From the NCBI GenBank assembly GCA_026315105.1, contig CM048745.1:283941747-284005746 (forward strand): a DNA stretch of 64,000 nt, given 5' to 3'. The notes under the pieces are model-generated. The model was not told where the DNA came from, made no database searches, and saw nothing but the letters and a program-made list of their open reading frames with translations. Source of the stretch: Locusta migratoria (Eukaryota; Arthropoda; Insecta; Orthoptera; Acrididae). The position numbers and the translations under genes are program-made. Position 1 is the first letter of the stretch, and every line of letters begins with the position of its first letter. Below are positions 1 to 10,675 of this stretch, piece by piece.

Positions 1-1050
1 ACAATTTATGTCCATTTCTTTCACAAAGTGTATAGTGGCTGGTTACTCAGGGTCTGCACTTTCTGCCAAGTGTTTTACATTTCCATTACTGACTATCCAC
101 AGCCTTTGACATCATCAAGGGACCTCCTTTAACTCTAGCATGTAACTCCACATATAGAGGGATCTCATTAGCACATTTTGTTAAACATAGATTTGGAATG
201 TTAAAAGTGGGGAAAAGTTATTACTGAAAAATACCTATGTTGTTCATGTTCAACTTTGGGGGGGGGAACCTTATTTGCACTTATAATGTGATTTCAAATA
301 TCACTTTTTCTGAGATCTTTTCTCATAACATATAATTCAAATTTTCCTTTTTAAAGAAATTTCGGAATAAAACATCGAAAAACTCTCTAAATTTGATCAA
401 GGGTTAAAATATGCAAAAATGTGTTAAATGCAATGACATTGTTTAAATCCAGTATATTGGACATTAACACTTCTATCATTTGCCAGTCAGAATGGAGGAA
501 AGTTGTGTGATGCAAGATATTAAAATACTTGGAAAATACACTATTAATCCATTGACAAATCACATACTTGAATTTGGGCCATGCAGGGAGCAGCTTATGA
601 TGGTCTTACAGCACATTGGCTGTTCAGAAAAGTTCTGCTTTCTCCCAAATCTTATAAAAGAAACAGATGTGCAATAGGTTAATGCGACACAGAAGTGCCA
701 CACAAGTTGATGGGAAGTTGCTAGACGGTAAAGCCTCTTCACCGATTTTTGTTCATAATACTATCTCTAAGGTACAAAATTGCTCATTGACTCAACACTA
801 CTCACAGAAGGGATTCTTATAAGTATGGTGCACAATAGTGTTATGTAGCTAAAATTGGCAGCAACTGCAAACATCCCATAGCAGCCCAAAATCAGCAGAC
901 TTCTTTTGATAAAAGATGGATCAAGTAAAAGAGTGTGATTAGCACCTGATGTGATACAGAAGAAAAAAGTGTCCCAATATTTAATGCACATATAAATTCT
1001 GATAAATTTTGATTACTTAGTTTGTTGGAGGTATCACTGCTCTTAACTAA
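1..1050. other. AT-rich DNA, no gene recognised (probably phtf intron)
   Basis: An open frame of 65 codons at 480-677 (+) is not flanked by good splice sites and resembles nothing I recognise. A poly-G run lies near 257-264. Because phtf enters the window from the left, this is probably intron or upstream flank. Sequence near 355-400 loosely resembles the end of the dispersed repeat at 3.0-3.56 kb. Confidence 0.35.
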
Positions 1051-1059
1051 ATAGAAGTT

Positions 1060-2110
1060 GTATTTAAAAAAAAATATTGGCACATCTTGTGAGCCCAACT
1101 ACATACAATAGAATAAAGTAGGTAAAGTTGTGTGTGTGGTCTGTATTCGCATAGGATTTAAGATGATCAGTCAGACTGTTAATATCCTCTCTTCCATTTA
1201 ATACTTCTATCACTTTTCCAGCAACTTCAAAACTTAGCACACTTAGCTGTATCCATAACTTAGCACACTTAGCTGTATCCATTGCTCCAATAGCTTTGGG
1301 CATTGTATGAACTGGCAAAGGTTCTGGTTCATCTGAGTTTTCACTTTGTTTTTTGCTTTTCTGCCACATGTCCCTGAGAGACCCTATCAATTGCCATAGC
1401 ATGACAAATGGCGACACCTTCGTCACATTAAATATATTTTTCAAATCTTAGGCAGTAAGGTTTTCCTTCTTCCCCACTATTTGCTGTCATGCTTTAACTG
1501 CTATTATTTCATGTCCTGATATGACATCTATAAGCACCAGTACCCCATCAAAGGCAGCCCTTTGAAACGAAGATTGTGCATTGTGTCCAAGATTGTAATC
1601 TTACTCTAGTAGCATGAAAATAGCTCAGTTTCTTTTTACAATCTTCATCCTGTTTTCCTTCTTTTGTCATTTTATATTACTTTATTCAAGTGGCCGATGA
1701 TACCTTGTACAGTTAGATGGAGGAAAAAAAAAACACTATATTCTATAGATACAATGTGTCTTAGGGTACCTTTCAAATGATTAGCCACTTTACCAAGTTT
1801 TCTATTGAGTCATTTGCCCACTTTGAACTCAAGAGTTTTGTCAGGCAGAAGTTGAAAAAATTTGCCTATTTTGTCTCCATTAAAGACATTGGGTCAGTAA
1901 TTATCTAGGATTGAGAAAAGGGTATTTCTCCCTGACTGAACAGTGTAAGTATTTACACTTACAGCCTAAACTTGAACACATTTATATGCTAAATTATGTC
2001 TATCCTTGAGCCTTTCGATTCTGTCTTTGATGCTTCAAAATCACCAAATCCCAACTGTTGTGCCAAATATACTGATTTAGCACAAATCACACTACCATCA
2101 GTTGGAATGT
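1060..2110 (-). pseudogene. degraded pogo/Tigger (jerky-like) transposase, DDE_1 family
   Basis: Reading the minus strand from about 2110 down to 1060 gives, with many stops and frameshifts, an order of segments typical of a pogo/jerky transposase. First comes a CENP-B-type HTH piece (AKSVYLAQQLGFGDFEAS), then the start of the DDE_1 domain (VFNGDKIGKFFQLLPDKTLE, where the first Asp fits the catalytic D), then an FPPSNCTRYHRPLE segment corresponding to the family's LPPN.T...QPLDQG motif. The last is an alpha-helical tail (126 codons open, 1444-1064). The protein is not functional. A 32-bp direct duplication around 1231-1281 (two copies of ACTTAGCACACTTAGCTGTA) lies in the tail. It is the only transposase with this arrangement on the minus strand. 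Confidence 0.55.
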
Positions 2111-2999
2111 AAAGGTGTCTTCATACTGACAACCAATTCCAACAAACTCGGTTGACAACTGTTTTCAACTCGAAGTTTAAAAAAAAAAAAAAACTAGTTG
2201 AGGGAAGTTTTGTTTAAAGTTTGTAGTTAGATTCAATAAGCAAAAACACAACGTGAGTTGGGCAACTTGCGCATGCTCATTGCAGTGTTTTCGTGTGTAC
2301 TGTGTCATTTAGGCTGGTTTTATACTGCAGGTATTAAGAATATGAAATATTTCTTAATGCAAAGCACAGTGACTAAAATAACCAGCTAGAATTGCATAAA
2401 GAAAAGGCTATCACCATCAGTAATATTCAAAGTGGCTCACTGTTGATGATGATAAGGAAGAAATTAAATGGACTACGGGACATGGAGATGAATAAGTGAA
2501 ATAAATGTGGTTATTTCTATTCTAACCTAACCTACACAAATTCCCTCCTAAGTTATTTATATTTTGAGTCTCGGATAATACGTGAAATCATACACTGTAC
2601 TATTTGTGTACCTATTTTATTGCATGCTGGAATAGCTTTTTCTGTTACTAAAAATGAGATGAACTTTGACAGAAACAGGGCATTCATGATTTGCATAATG
2701 AAACACTGCACAGTTAGCTCCATATTTTCTCGCACTTGGCACAATGCATTTCGAGATTTAACTGCAGGTGAAGATATTTGTAGTGAAATTTTATGAGATG
2801 CATTGGAAAATCAGGCAAAATAAATGTCTGACTACAGTAAACTATAAAAAGACTTTGGCAGTCAGTGTATGAGGCACAATGATGCAGATCTGAATGTAAC
2901 ATGAAAGAAGTAAAAAAAAAAAATCCTAATTACGATAAATTATCTAAAGCTATTATGTTAGGCATGAAAAACAAAACACTATTTCAGGGTTTCATGGTT
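2111..2999. other. non-coding DNA, possible MITE remnant
   Basis: No gene seen. Around 2112-2185 there is a short internally symmetric region (ACTCGGTTGACAACTGTTTTC followed by a reversed-looking AACTCG and an A-tract) that may be one end of a DNA transposon. I could not find a matching second end. Confidence 0.25.
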
Positions 3000-3560
3000 T
3001 ATACACTGACCCGGATTTAGGGCTTTCTGAAACATTGATTATGATGAATTTAAGTATAGTAAAATTTTTACTTTCTCCCATTTTTTGCTTGTTCTGTCAA
3101 ATTTCCAAGGTTCTCAGTGTTAATTTGCCCCCGTTTTTGCATCATCTCATTTACATTTCCCCCACATTTTACACTTTATGAAACCGTATTCCTGGAGGAA
3201 TAAAATGATGTAATTCCCTTAAATTGAGGCTGGCATGGATTTTGCCTTAAAGCATAGTGTTTATAAACATCGTGTTACACACTTAAGTTTAGCCACACTT
3301 TGCATTTATTCAGAAGTATATTTCATGTTTTGTAGTTTGCAGTACTCGCCTAGTTGACTCAGAATGTTCTGGCATTCCAAACCTCAAAAATGCTATTACA
3401 GTGTGTGATTCCAACCCTGTGCAAATGTGTCAAAAATATTTTGGTACATATTTGTGCATGATAATGGGAATAAATTCCTGAATATCATTGTGACAAACAT
3501 CGAAAATTACAGAAATATGGAACTATCTAATAATGGAAAATCCAGATTTGAATTAACAAT
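3000..3560. repeat. dispersed unclassified repeat, copy 1
   Basis: This stretch and 18425-19150 share many short identical blocks in the same order: TTCTGTCAAATT, CCCACATTTTACACTTT, GCCTAGTTGACTCA, GCGCAAATGT/GTGCAAATGT CA AAAATA, and AATAAATTC.TGAATAT. No protein coding potential is visible. The pattern is that of two old copies of one non-coding mobile element. Confidence 0.55.
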
Positions 3561-3650
3561 ATTGTAATGAAGAAAGTTTACAACTCGTCGCAAAGACATG
3601 ATGACAAGATGTAACAGGCGTGTAAAACAGGCGCGCGTGAGCGCGCGCGC

Positions 3651-3686
<36 letters not shown>

Positions 3687-3765
3687 TTCAGCTGTCAGCC
3701 ATGGCCTTCTTTAGAAATTAGGAACATTCATAAAATCACACAGGCGCACAACACAGTAACAAAAA
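3560..3765 (-). mobile_element. Penelope-like element tail, second family (minus strand)
   Basis: Read on the minus strand this is the same tail family seen at 25.4-25.77 kb and 34.7-34.9 kb: a CTAAAGAAGGCCATGGCTGA-type hairpin, a (GT)n tract, then TACACGCCTGTTACATC, a TTTGCGACGAGTTGTAAAC segment and an end near TTCAAATCTGGATTTTCC. The (AC)n run 3653-3684 is the internal microsatellite of the tail. Confidence 0.55.
3653..3684. repeat. (AC)n microsatellite
   Basis: Uninterrupted AC dinucleotide tract of 32 bp, preceded by an alternating GCGC tract (3631-3650). It sits inside a PLE tail. Confidence 0.95.
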
Positions 3766-4431
3766 TGTCATCTCCAGCGGCTGCACTCCAAATCATGCTC
3801 TGGGGCACGGAAATAGGGGGGAGGGAAATACGAAGGTTGTGTCACATTGATGGGGATGGATACTTCACGGCCTTGCAGAGCAAGTATGTATTAGATGAGA
3901 GGAATGATATGCAGCTTAGAAATGGAGTGGGGAGGCGGGTGAGGGGAGGAAAATATAAAACAAACACACATATGCAAGCACATTCTTGCACACACCCCAC
4001 TTAAAATAGGAGAGGTTTAGGATAGACAGGTGGAAACTGTTGGATGTGGAAAAAAGGGAAATTATCACAGGTTGAGGGCTGGATAATTTTGGGATCACAG
4101 AATGTACTGTAGGGATGACTCTCATCTGTGTAGTTCAGAAAAGCCGGTGGTGGTTGGGAAGATCCAGATGGCCTGGGATGTGAAGCAGCCTTTGAAATCA
4201 AGCATATGCTCCGCTGCATGCTGCTGGTCCTCCTTGTTTTGGCTACAGTTTAGCAGTGGGCATTCATCGCCAATATAGAAGGTCATGAAGTGATTCACAG
4301 GTTGCCCAGCTTCTGATAGGTAGGATAAGCCTGTGACATAAGGTCAATGTGGAAGACCCTGCTGTAAGACGTGTTAAATCCATCCACCCAGTTCCAGTCT
4401 TGTCACAGGCCTAGCCTACCCTATCAAAGGC

Positions 4432-4530
4432 CGGGCCACCTGCGAAAGCAGCCGTGTAATTTACCATCTGTGCTGTAATCGCTGTACAGTGTTCTATACG
4501 GGCTAGACCATCCTGTGGCTCAGCATTCAG
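4432..4530 (+). pseudogene. Penelope-like GIY-YIG endonuclease fragment
   Basis: Plus-strand reading from about 4420 gives IKGRATCESSRVIYHLC then CCNRCTVFYTG and a stop codon. This aligns with the IKGRATCDST..VIYQLTC..C..FYVG segment of the PLE endonuclease found at 5.9-6.0 kb on the minus strand. It is a short, dead fragment in opposite orientation to the PLE tail at 3.56-3.77 kb. The 650 bp between (3770-4420) are probably degraded PLE sequence too, but I could not read a protein there. Confidence 0.6.
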
Positions 4531-4833
4531 CAGAGTATTAATATGCTGTCTATACTATGTTACTTTCAAAGAGACCTCTGTTCCTCCTGGTAAATGTGTT
4601 ATTGGACTGTATATGATGAGAACTGCTGTATGATAAAATGATTATATCAACATGCACTACCAACTGATACATCCAATTCAAATTAAGGATATATAACATT
4701 TTTAGATTCCAGTAGTAATATCATTCAGTACTTTTTAAGAAAATTATATGTTTATTGATTGCAACTATGTTCATAAATAAAATTGTTTCTAATGTTTCAT
4801 AGTATCATTTTGTACGCCTTTTTTGTTTTACAG

Positions 4834-5041
4834 GAGTAGTAGTTTCTTTGGTGATTTCCCTGCTGCCTTCAATATGTCGATTGGTTGATGTGCTATCAGA
4901 AACACAGCAAACAAGTGTGGGCAATACTGTTATGATTGCCAATGTATCATCACCAAGTGCCCTGAATGTGGGAGGATTAGTGTCTCATTTTTCAGACTCT
5001 ATGCTTTATATTTCTGAGGCTGCAGTTGGGGGTACATTGTG
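4834..5041 (+). CDS. phtf: phtf internal exon a (first recognisable exon in window)
   Basis: Internal coding exon bounded by a pyrimidine-rich tttttgttttacag acceptor and a GTGAGT donor. It enters in phase with two leftover bases (GA) and leaves with TG, which joins the T of the next exon to make a Cys codon. The roughly 69 residues begin with a hydrophobic stretch (VVVSLVISLLPSICRLVDVL), probably part of a membrane segment, followed by a polar Ser/Asn-rich part and an aromatic end (YISEAAVGGTLW). By itself this exon is not diagnostic. The identification as PHTF (ER multi-pass membrane protein, metazoan-wide, known in mammals to bind FEM1B) comes from the downstream exons, with which it is in frame. 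The acceptor and donor show this is not the 5' end of the gene; earlier exons must lie upstream, probably outside the window. Confidence 0.8.
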
Positions 5042-5521
5042 GTGAGTAATTTTAATGTTTTACTTGTACCCTAAATAGGATTCTATTATGTGTAACAGTT
5101 TAGGATAGTCGAAAATTATAGAGGGAAACTTTCCCGGTGGGATAAACAAAAATAAAAATAGAAAACAGATGACTTACCAAAAGGACCGGCTCGTCGATAG
5201 AAACAAATAAAATCACACACACACACACATACAAGCTTTCGCAGCCTAGCTGCTTCGTTAGGCAGAAGGGAAGGAGAGGGAAAAGGAAATGACGAGGGTT
5301 TCAAGGGAGTGGACAAAGAGTCATTCCAATTCTGGGACAGGAAAGACTTACCTTGGGGGGAAAAAAGAGGGTAAACAAATACACACACACCCACACATTT
5401 ACACAGACGAAAGTACACTTAGGCAGACATACTGTAGAACTGTAGAAAGCAAAGAAGTTAGAAGTTAGACAGAGATGCCACTTGAGGCAGAGGCTCTGTC
5501 CAGAGAACCAAGGCAAAGATG

Positions 5522-6352
5522 TTAAGATGGTGGGTGGGAATTCGAATTTAGCGGAGGTTGAGACCAGGTGGGTAACGGGAAGAGAGAATATGCTGAAGGG
5601 CTAGTTCCCATCTCCGGAGTTCTGAAGGATTGGTGTCGGTGGGAAGTATCCAGATAGCGGAGGTTGAGACCAGGTGGGTAACGGGAAGAGAGAATATGCT
5701 GAAGGGCTAGTTCCCATCTCCGGAGTTCTGAAGGATTGGTGTCGGTGGGAAGTATCCAGATAACCCGGACGGTGTAACACTGTGCCAAGATGTGCTGGCC
5801 GTGCACCAAGGCGTGTTTAGCCACAGGGTGATCCTCATTACCAACAAACACTGTCTGCCTGTGACCATTCATGCGAATGGACAGTTTGTTGCGGGTCATT
5901 CCCACATAGAATGCTTCACAGTGCAGGCATGTCAGTTGGTAAATCACATGGGTGCTGTCGCAAGTGGCTCTGCCCTTGATTGTGTACACCCTCCGGGTTA
6001 CGGGACTGGAGTAAGTGGTGGTGGAAGGGTGCATAGGGCAGGTTTTACAACGGGGGCGGTTACAAGGGTAGGAGCCAGAAGGTAGGGAAGGTGGTTTGGG
6101 GATTTCATAGGGATGGACTAGGAGGTTACGGACGTTAGGTGGGCGGCGGAAAGACACTCTCGGAGGAGTGGGGAGGATGTCGTGAAGGATGGATCTCATT
6201 TTGGGGCAGGATTTTAGGAAGTCGTATCCTTGCTGGAGAGCCACATTCAGAGTCCGCTCCAGTCCCGGAAAGTATCCGGTGACGAGGGGCACTTCTGTGG
6301 TCCTTCGGTGGAAGGTTCTGGATTTGGGGGGATGAGGAAGTGCCTCTGGCAA
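5522..6352 (-). pseudogene. PLE linker plus GIY-YIG endonuclease domain
   Basis: Minus-strand frame carrying the part of the PLE protein after RT: VPLVTGYFPGLERTLN, then a Cys-rich linker (CNRPRCKTCPMH, a PLE hallmark zinc-binding motif), then a GIY-YIG nuclease domain. In that domain VYTIKGRATC stands for the GIY strand and CLHCEAFYVGMTRNKL for the YIG strand, with the conserved Arg in KLSIRMNGHR. The C-terminus continues into a 106-bp tandem duplication (5551-5656 and 5657-5762) that repeats LRRWELALQHIL in a different frame, so the last 50 residues are artefactual. The nuclease nicks the target DNA to prime reverse transcription. Confidence 0.88.
5551..5762. repeat. 106-bp tandem duplication inside the PLE
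   Basis: The stretch starting GCGGAGGTTGAGACCAGG is present twice with period 106, almost identical over its whole length. As 106 is not a multiple of 3, it changes the reading frame of the endonuclease C-terminus. Confidence 0.93.
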
Positions 6353-7121
6353 TTTGCTTCTGTACCAGATCAGGAGGATAGCTGCGGGATGTGAAGGCTG
6401 TTATCAGGTTATTGGTGTATTGCTTTGTGGATTCAGGACTGGAGCAGACTCGTTTGCCACGAAGACCTAAGCTGTAGGGAAGGGAACGCTTGATGTGGAA
6501 AGGATGGCAGCTGTCATAATGCAGGTACTGTTGTTTATTGGTAGGTTTGATGTGGACGGATGTGTGTAGTTGGCCGTTGGATAGATGGAGGTCGACATCG
6601 AGGAAAGTGGCATGGGATTTGGAATAGGTCCAGGTGAATTTGATGGGACCAAAGGAGTTGAGGTTGGAGAGGAAATTCTGGAGTTCTTCTTCACTGTTGG
6701 TCCAGATCATGAAGATGTCGTCAATGAATCTATACCAAACTTTGGGTTGACAGGCTTGGGTGTCCAGGAAGGCTTCCTCTAAGCGTCCCATAAATAAGTT
6801 CGCGTACGAGGGGGCCATCCTGGTCCCCATGGCTTTTCCCTTTAGTTGTTGGTATGTCTGGCCCTCAAAAGTGAAGAAGTTGTGGGTTAGGATGAAGCTG
6901 GCTAGGGTATTAAGGAAAGAGGTTTTAGGTAAGGAAGTGGGTGGTCGGCGTGAAAGGAAATATTCCATCGCAGCGAGGCCCTGGGCATGTGGGATATTAG
7001 TGTATAAGGAAGTGGCATCGATGGTTACAAGGATGGTTTCAGGAGGTAACAGGCTGGGTAAGGATTTCAGGCGGTCGAGGAAGTGGTTGGTGTCTTTGAT
7101 GAAGGATGGGAGACTGCACAT
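6353..7121 (-). pseudogene. PLE reverse transcriptase domain (frameshifted into endonuclease)
   Basis: Open reading frame on the minus strand whose first ~250 residues are a Penelope-type RT: TIDATSLYTNIPHAQGLAA (motif A region with the characteristic D..SLYTNIP), GKAMGTRMAPSYANLFMG (motif B) and YRFIDDIFMIW (motif C, the DD at 6711-6728), then FLDVDLHL. The N-terminal part of the RT is missing. After about residue 255 this frame becomes nonsense, while a second frame continues with the linker and endonuclease, so a frameshift near 6350-6400 separates the two halves. The element therefore cannot make the full RT-EN protein. RT copies RNA at the target site; the PLE RT is related to telomerase. 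Confidence 0.88.
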
Positions 7122-7308
7122 GATGGGTTGAAGGTGTTGGTCTATATAGGCAGAGATTCGTTCTAAAGTACTAAAGTATGCATACTAGTTGAAGCTGGTT
7201 GCATTTAAAATACTTGTATCAAACAGAGAATCCATGTGAGTAAACTAAACCTACAAAGTGATACAGTGGCTGACTAAAAAATATTGCAGCACTGCACCCA
7301 GACATGTC

Positions 7309-7331
7309 GGGGGGGGGGGGGGGGGGGGGGG
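7309..7331. repeat. poly-G tract
   Basis: A run of 23 G residues in otherwise ordinary intron DNA (7190-7712 has no gene). Potential G-quadruplex former or assembly-sensitive homopolymer. Confidence 0.95.
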
Positions 7332-7712
7332 CGGCTATTCTCAGGATTCAGAACTTTCAGTTCTCTTGTGTGGAAAGAGAGTCACGTTTGACATAGAAGA
7401 GCAGGTCCACCTATCATGGTGATGATAATACCTGTTGTCAGATCCAGGAAAGAGAAGTTGTTTTCTGTTTGTCAACAAGTATACTCATCCTACTTTTTAA
7501 GTGATGAACTTTAATTTCTCTGTCAGTACAATTTTCAACGGTTTTTGTTGGTCATATTCCATTGATCTATAATGGGCAGAGGTTGTATAAGCTGTAGAAT
7601 ATTTGCTCTTAAAATTTAAAGAAATATTTTATGACTTAAAAATTGAAGCACATGATTATATATATAGTGTTTTAGTAGTAGAATGAGTTTTTTTCTTTCT
7701 TTTTTTTTTCAG

Positions 7713-7941
7713 TGAGAGGATACTGATATGGATATCAGTTTTTGAGCGTTTTGTGCTCTCCGTCTTATTTTTCTTTTTGCTGGCTGTGGCAGAACGTACT
7801 TTCAAGCAACGTTTCCTGTATGCTAAATTGTTCTCACACCTGACGTCATTCCGAAGGGCCAAGAAGTCAGAGTTGCCACATTTTCGTCTCAATAAAGTGC
7901 GCAACATTAAGACGTGGCTCTCTGTGCGATCATACCTCAAG
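7713..7941 (+). CDS. phtf: phtf internal exon b
   Basis: Exon after a long T-rich tract ending in cag and before a consensus GTAAGT donor; length 229 nt. The first base completes the TGT Cys codon begun by the previous exon, and the exon ends in phase 0 after AAG. It encodes CERILIW, a strong transmembrane segment (FVLSVLFFFLLAVAERTF), then a basic cytosolic-type loop (FKQRFLYAKLF, RRAKKSELPHFRLNKV, IKTWLSVRSYLK). Loops of this kind after a transmembrane helix are a conserved part of the PHTF C-terminal half. It is separated from the previous exon by a 2.67-kb intron holding a Penelope-like element, and from the next by a 9.16-kb intron holding a full non-LTR retrotransposon, a SINE and a dead piggyBac. 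Confidence 0.88.
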
Positions 7942-8299
7942 GTAAGTTTGACAAATTAGGTTCAGCCTATCTGGCATTGTTATTTGATCTAAAAGCAAAT
8001 TTTCTTGTTTATCCCAACAAAGTTTTGCCCCAACTTCATTTCATAATTGGGTTTAACAGATGATTTCCAATAACCTGTACTTAGTTAAGATCTAAGGAAA
8101 GCCGTAAGCTTATGTAATGATGAAATTGATATTGTGTAATCACAAGCTCTGACATAAAATGTGTTTAACTATCCATCCAGTTACTTTGGAAAGTTAGTGA
8201 GTGGTGTATTTGTCTACAATGCATCTTCATCTCATCTATTTACCATATTTATATGAGTATAAGACAACCACCATTTTTTCAAAAGACACCTCGTAAAGG

Positions 8300-8566
8300 A
8301 TGTCCTTTCTTCCAGGAGTGGTAGTCTTGCATGGTTCGCAGGACAGCTTCTGTGAAGTTTGGAAAGTAGGAGGCGAGGTACTGGCGGACGTAAAGTTGTG
8401 AGGCGGCATCGTGAGTCGTGTCGGGATAGCACAGTCAGTAGTGCGTTTGTCCACGAAAGGCAAAGGTCCCAGGTTCGAGTCCCGGTTCCGGCACACAATT
8501 TTAATCTGCCAGGAAGTTTCATATCAGTGCACACTCTGCTGCAGAGTTAAAGTTTCATTCTGGAAT
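8300..8566 (+). mobile_element. tRNA-derived SINE (plus strand)
   Basis: Contains a tRNA-like head with A box (GATAGCACAGTCAGTAGTGC, 8425-8444) and a B box GGTTCGAGTCC at 8472-8482. A non-tRNA body follows (AATCTGCCAGGAAGTTTCAT, CACTCTGCTGCAGAGTTAAA), ending near TTCATTCTGGA. This body is a common arthropod SINE sequence (recalled, not searched). The head is not a functional tRNA. It lies in the large phtf intron just upstream of a LINE. Confidence 0.8.
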
Positions 8567-8750
8567 GTTATGTAATAAAAATAAACTATAGGTATCCACA
8601 GCTGTAGATAGTTCTGTGGCTCCATCTCCGCCCAAGTAAGTCTGAATTTTCAAAATTTACTCACCTTAGCCACATTAGATTCGCTGCCCGCCAGGGCACA
8701 AACACGAATTGTGGCGACATTCAATTCACGTATTTTGACTGCATACAATG

Positions 8751-8764
8751 CAAATAAGTTTCTT
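8751..8764. repeat. target-site duplication, left copy
   Basis: CAAATAAGTTTCTT, identical to 14499-14512, flanking the non-LTR retrotransposon. A 14-bp TSD is typical of target-primed reverse transcription. Confidence 0.9.
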
Positions 8765-9159
8765 CCCCTCAGGGGCTCAGCATTAATTTGCTGAGTACGG
8801 GCTTGGCGAACCCGGGGTCCTGAGCTGTGGGCTGTGTCGCGCCAACAGTCAGCTACACCGTAAGCTCTGTGCGTGCCTCAACGACCCTTCGTTCGGCGCA
8901 ACGGTGGAACGTTGTACGTCTCAGAGCCCGGGGATCTTGGCTTAATCGCCTGGGTCGCGACGATGGTACAAACCTCTCTAAAAAAACCCTCAATCTCAAG
9001 GTGTGCTACGTGCCGAGGAGATGCATGTCTGTTGAGGTTGAACAGTCGTTAGCGAGCAACCTCTGGGGAACCTGCCGCACCTCAGTTGTATAAGGCTTAC
9101 CCAGGCAAGCGTGGTCTGCCTGGGTGGACCTTTACATCCCTAGCTGCTCGTGGGAACAA

Positions 9160-10654
9160 AATGAAACGAGCAAAAGAAAACATTGGTGGACGTATAACCA
9201 CCGTCTCAAAGCGTGGGAAGTTTCATGCCTCATCTTATGACCCCAAGTCGTTCCCTTCCTTGGCCACGCCATGGGAGGAACGCAGGGCCTTAAAAGGATC
9301 AGACCCGTACTCGCCGCGATATTTAGTTTGCTCCCGTACTGATGGTGAATCTTTCTCGTCCACCAAACCACAGTTCTTCGTCGACCAGCTCGAAGACAAG
9401 TATGGTGAGGTGGAGTCTTTCTCGAAAATGAGGAGTGGGGCAGTCTTGATACAGACGGCATCCCCAGCCCAGTCTAAGGCATTACTTGCCTGTGACAAGC
9501 TGGGTGATATTCCCGTCTCTGTCACTCCCCACAAGACGCTCAACATGGTCCAGGGCCTCATTTATCACCGGATCTCCTGTCACAGTCAGATGATGAGCTG
9601 CGCACAAACTTGGAACGTAGAGGTGTTCATTTTGTTAGGCGCGTTTATAGGGAACCACAAGATCGTAGGGTCGCCACCGGTGCCTTCATCCTGGCCTTCG
9701 AAGGCGATACACTGCCCGAGAAGGTCAAGGTGATGGTCTATTGATGCGACGTCAGGCCGTACGTCCCACCGCCTATGAGGTGCTTCAGGTGCTGGAAGTT
9801 CGAGCATATGTCGTCCCGATGTACTTCCAGCCCTATGTGCAGAGAATGTGGGCGTACATCACATCCAGACCCTCCGTGCACCCCACCTCCCGTATGCGTG
9901 AACTGTGGGCAGTTACATCCGCCTTGCTCGCCTGACTGTACTCTCCTGCACAAGGAACGGAAGATCATGGAGATCAAAACTCTGGACCGTCTTCCATATT
10001 CTGAGGCGAGAAGAAAATATGAACAACTCCATCCTGTGCGCCTCACTACATCTTTTGCTGCCGTTGTCTCTTCAACACCACCTCAGAGTATAACTCCTCA
10101 AGTACCGCCTCCCTCTATGGGCCCTAGGGGCCACCACTCTGCTGCTGTTCCATCTTTGGGTGGGGGCGCTCCTCCATCCGCTCCTGTAACACCTGCTTTG
10201 GGGGCAACCCCCCCATAACCATCGGGGACACCAGTCCCCACCTCCCAGCCGGAGAAGGTACAGCCTAATCCAGTGCCTCTCGCTCGGAAGGGGTCCCTCA
10301 GGACAGTCCCTTCCGAGACTTCTCGCAGTGCTTCAGAGGATCCTGGCCGGAGGCTCAAGGATCCCCAAACTGTTGGTCGAAGGGCTTTCCGCACTTCGTC
10401 CACTCCTGATGCCACCGAGAAACCATCACAGCCCATCCAACCGAAAGGGCAGTGAGAGGGTAAAAAGCCAAAGACCTGTAGAAAGAAGGAATTCGTGGTG
10501 GCTGCACAGCCACAACATCCCTCATCTTCTACTTCAGAAGATGAGTTAGAGATCCTCACATCACCTGAGAATCTCGCACTGACTGATGCACCAGATCCTA
10601 TGATTCTGGTTTCAGCAGAGGCAGACCGGTTGACAGCAGATGGTCCCATGGAAT
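9160..10654 (+). pseudogene. element 1 ORF1 (gag-like, CCHC zinc knuckles), disrupted
   Basis: The likely start is MKRAKENIGGRITT (ATG at 9160). The N-terminal third is a basic region followed by an RRM/PRE_C2HC-like segment. One frameshift near 9568-9570 (at YHR) and an in-frame TGA at 9742-9744, probably a CGA to TGA change, interrupt it. Then come three CCHC-type knuckles: CFRCWKFEHMSSRC, CRECGRTSHPDPPC and CVNCGQLHPPCSPDC. A conserved LDRLPYSEARRKYEQLHP motif follows, then a Pro/Ser-rich tail with stops at 10216-10218 and 10453-10455, and a final TAA near 10654. The protein would coat the element RNA and form the ribonucleoprotein particle. Confidence 0.85.
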
Positions 10655-10675
10655 AACCTGCTCTACCTCTTTATC

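Larger units (their letters stand above)
5104..7187 (-). mobile_element. Penelope-like retrotransposon (EN+ PLE), 5'-truncated
   Basis: Minus-strand element. It starts abruptly inside the RT domain near 7187 (5' truncation), continues through RT and GIY-YIG endonuclease, and ends at a long non-coding 3' tail (5104-5520). The tail contains the hairpin TTCG..AGCTGCTTCG region, a (CA)n tract (5214-5230) and the terminal segment CTTACCAAAAGGACCGG on the + strand. It lies in the first visible phtf intron, opposite to phtf transcription. The tail is repeated many times elsewhere in the window without coding sequence. Confidence 0.88.

Noticed and set aside
480..677. 65-codon plus-strand open frame as a possible phtf exon
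   Set aside because: No acceptor/donor pair in phase, no membrane or PHTF-like sequence; ordinary chance ORF in AT-rich DNA.
2510..2540. Insect telomeric-type TAACC repeats (AACCTAACCTA)
   Set aside because: Only two units, no array.
8415..8495. Functional tRNA gene
   Set aside because: A and B boxes present but arms do not fold into a full cloverleaf by eye and the body continues as a SINE.
9132..9561. Minus-strand 108-109-codon open frames
   Set aside because: Shadows of LINE ORF1 on the opposite strand, no recognisable domain.
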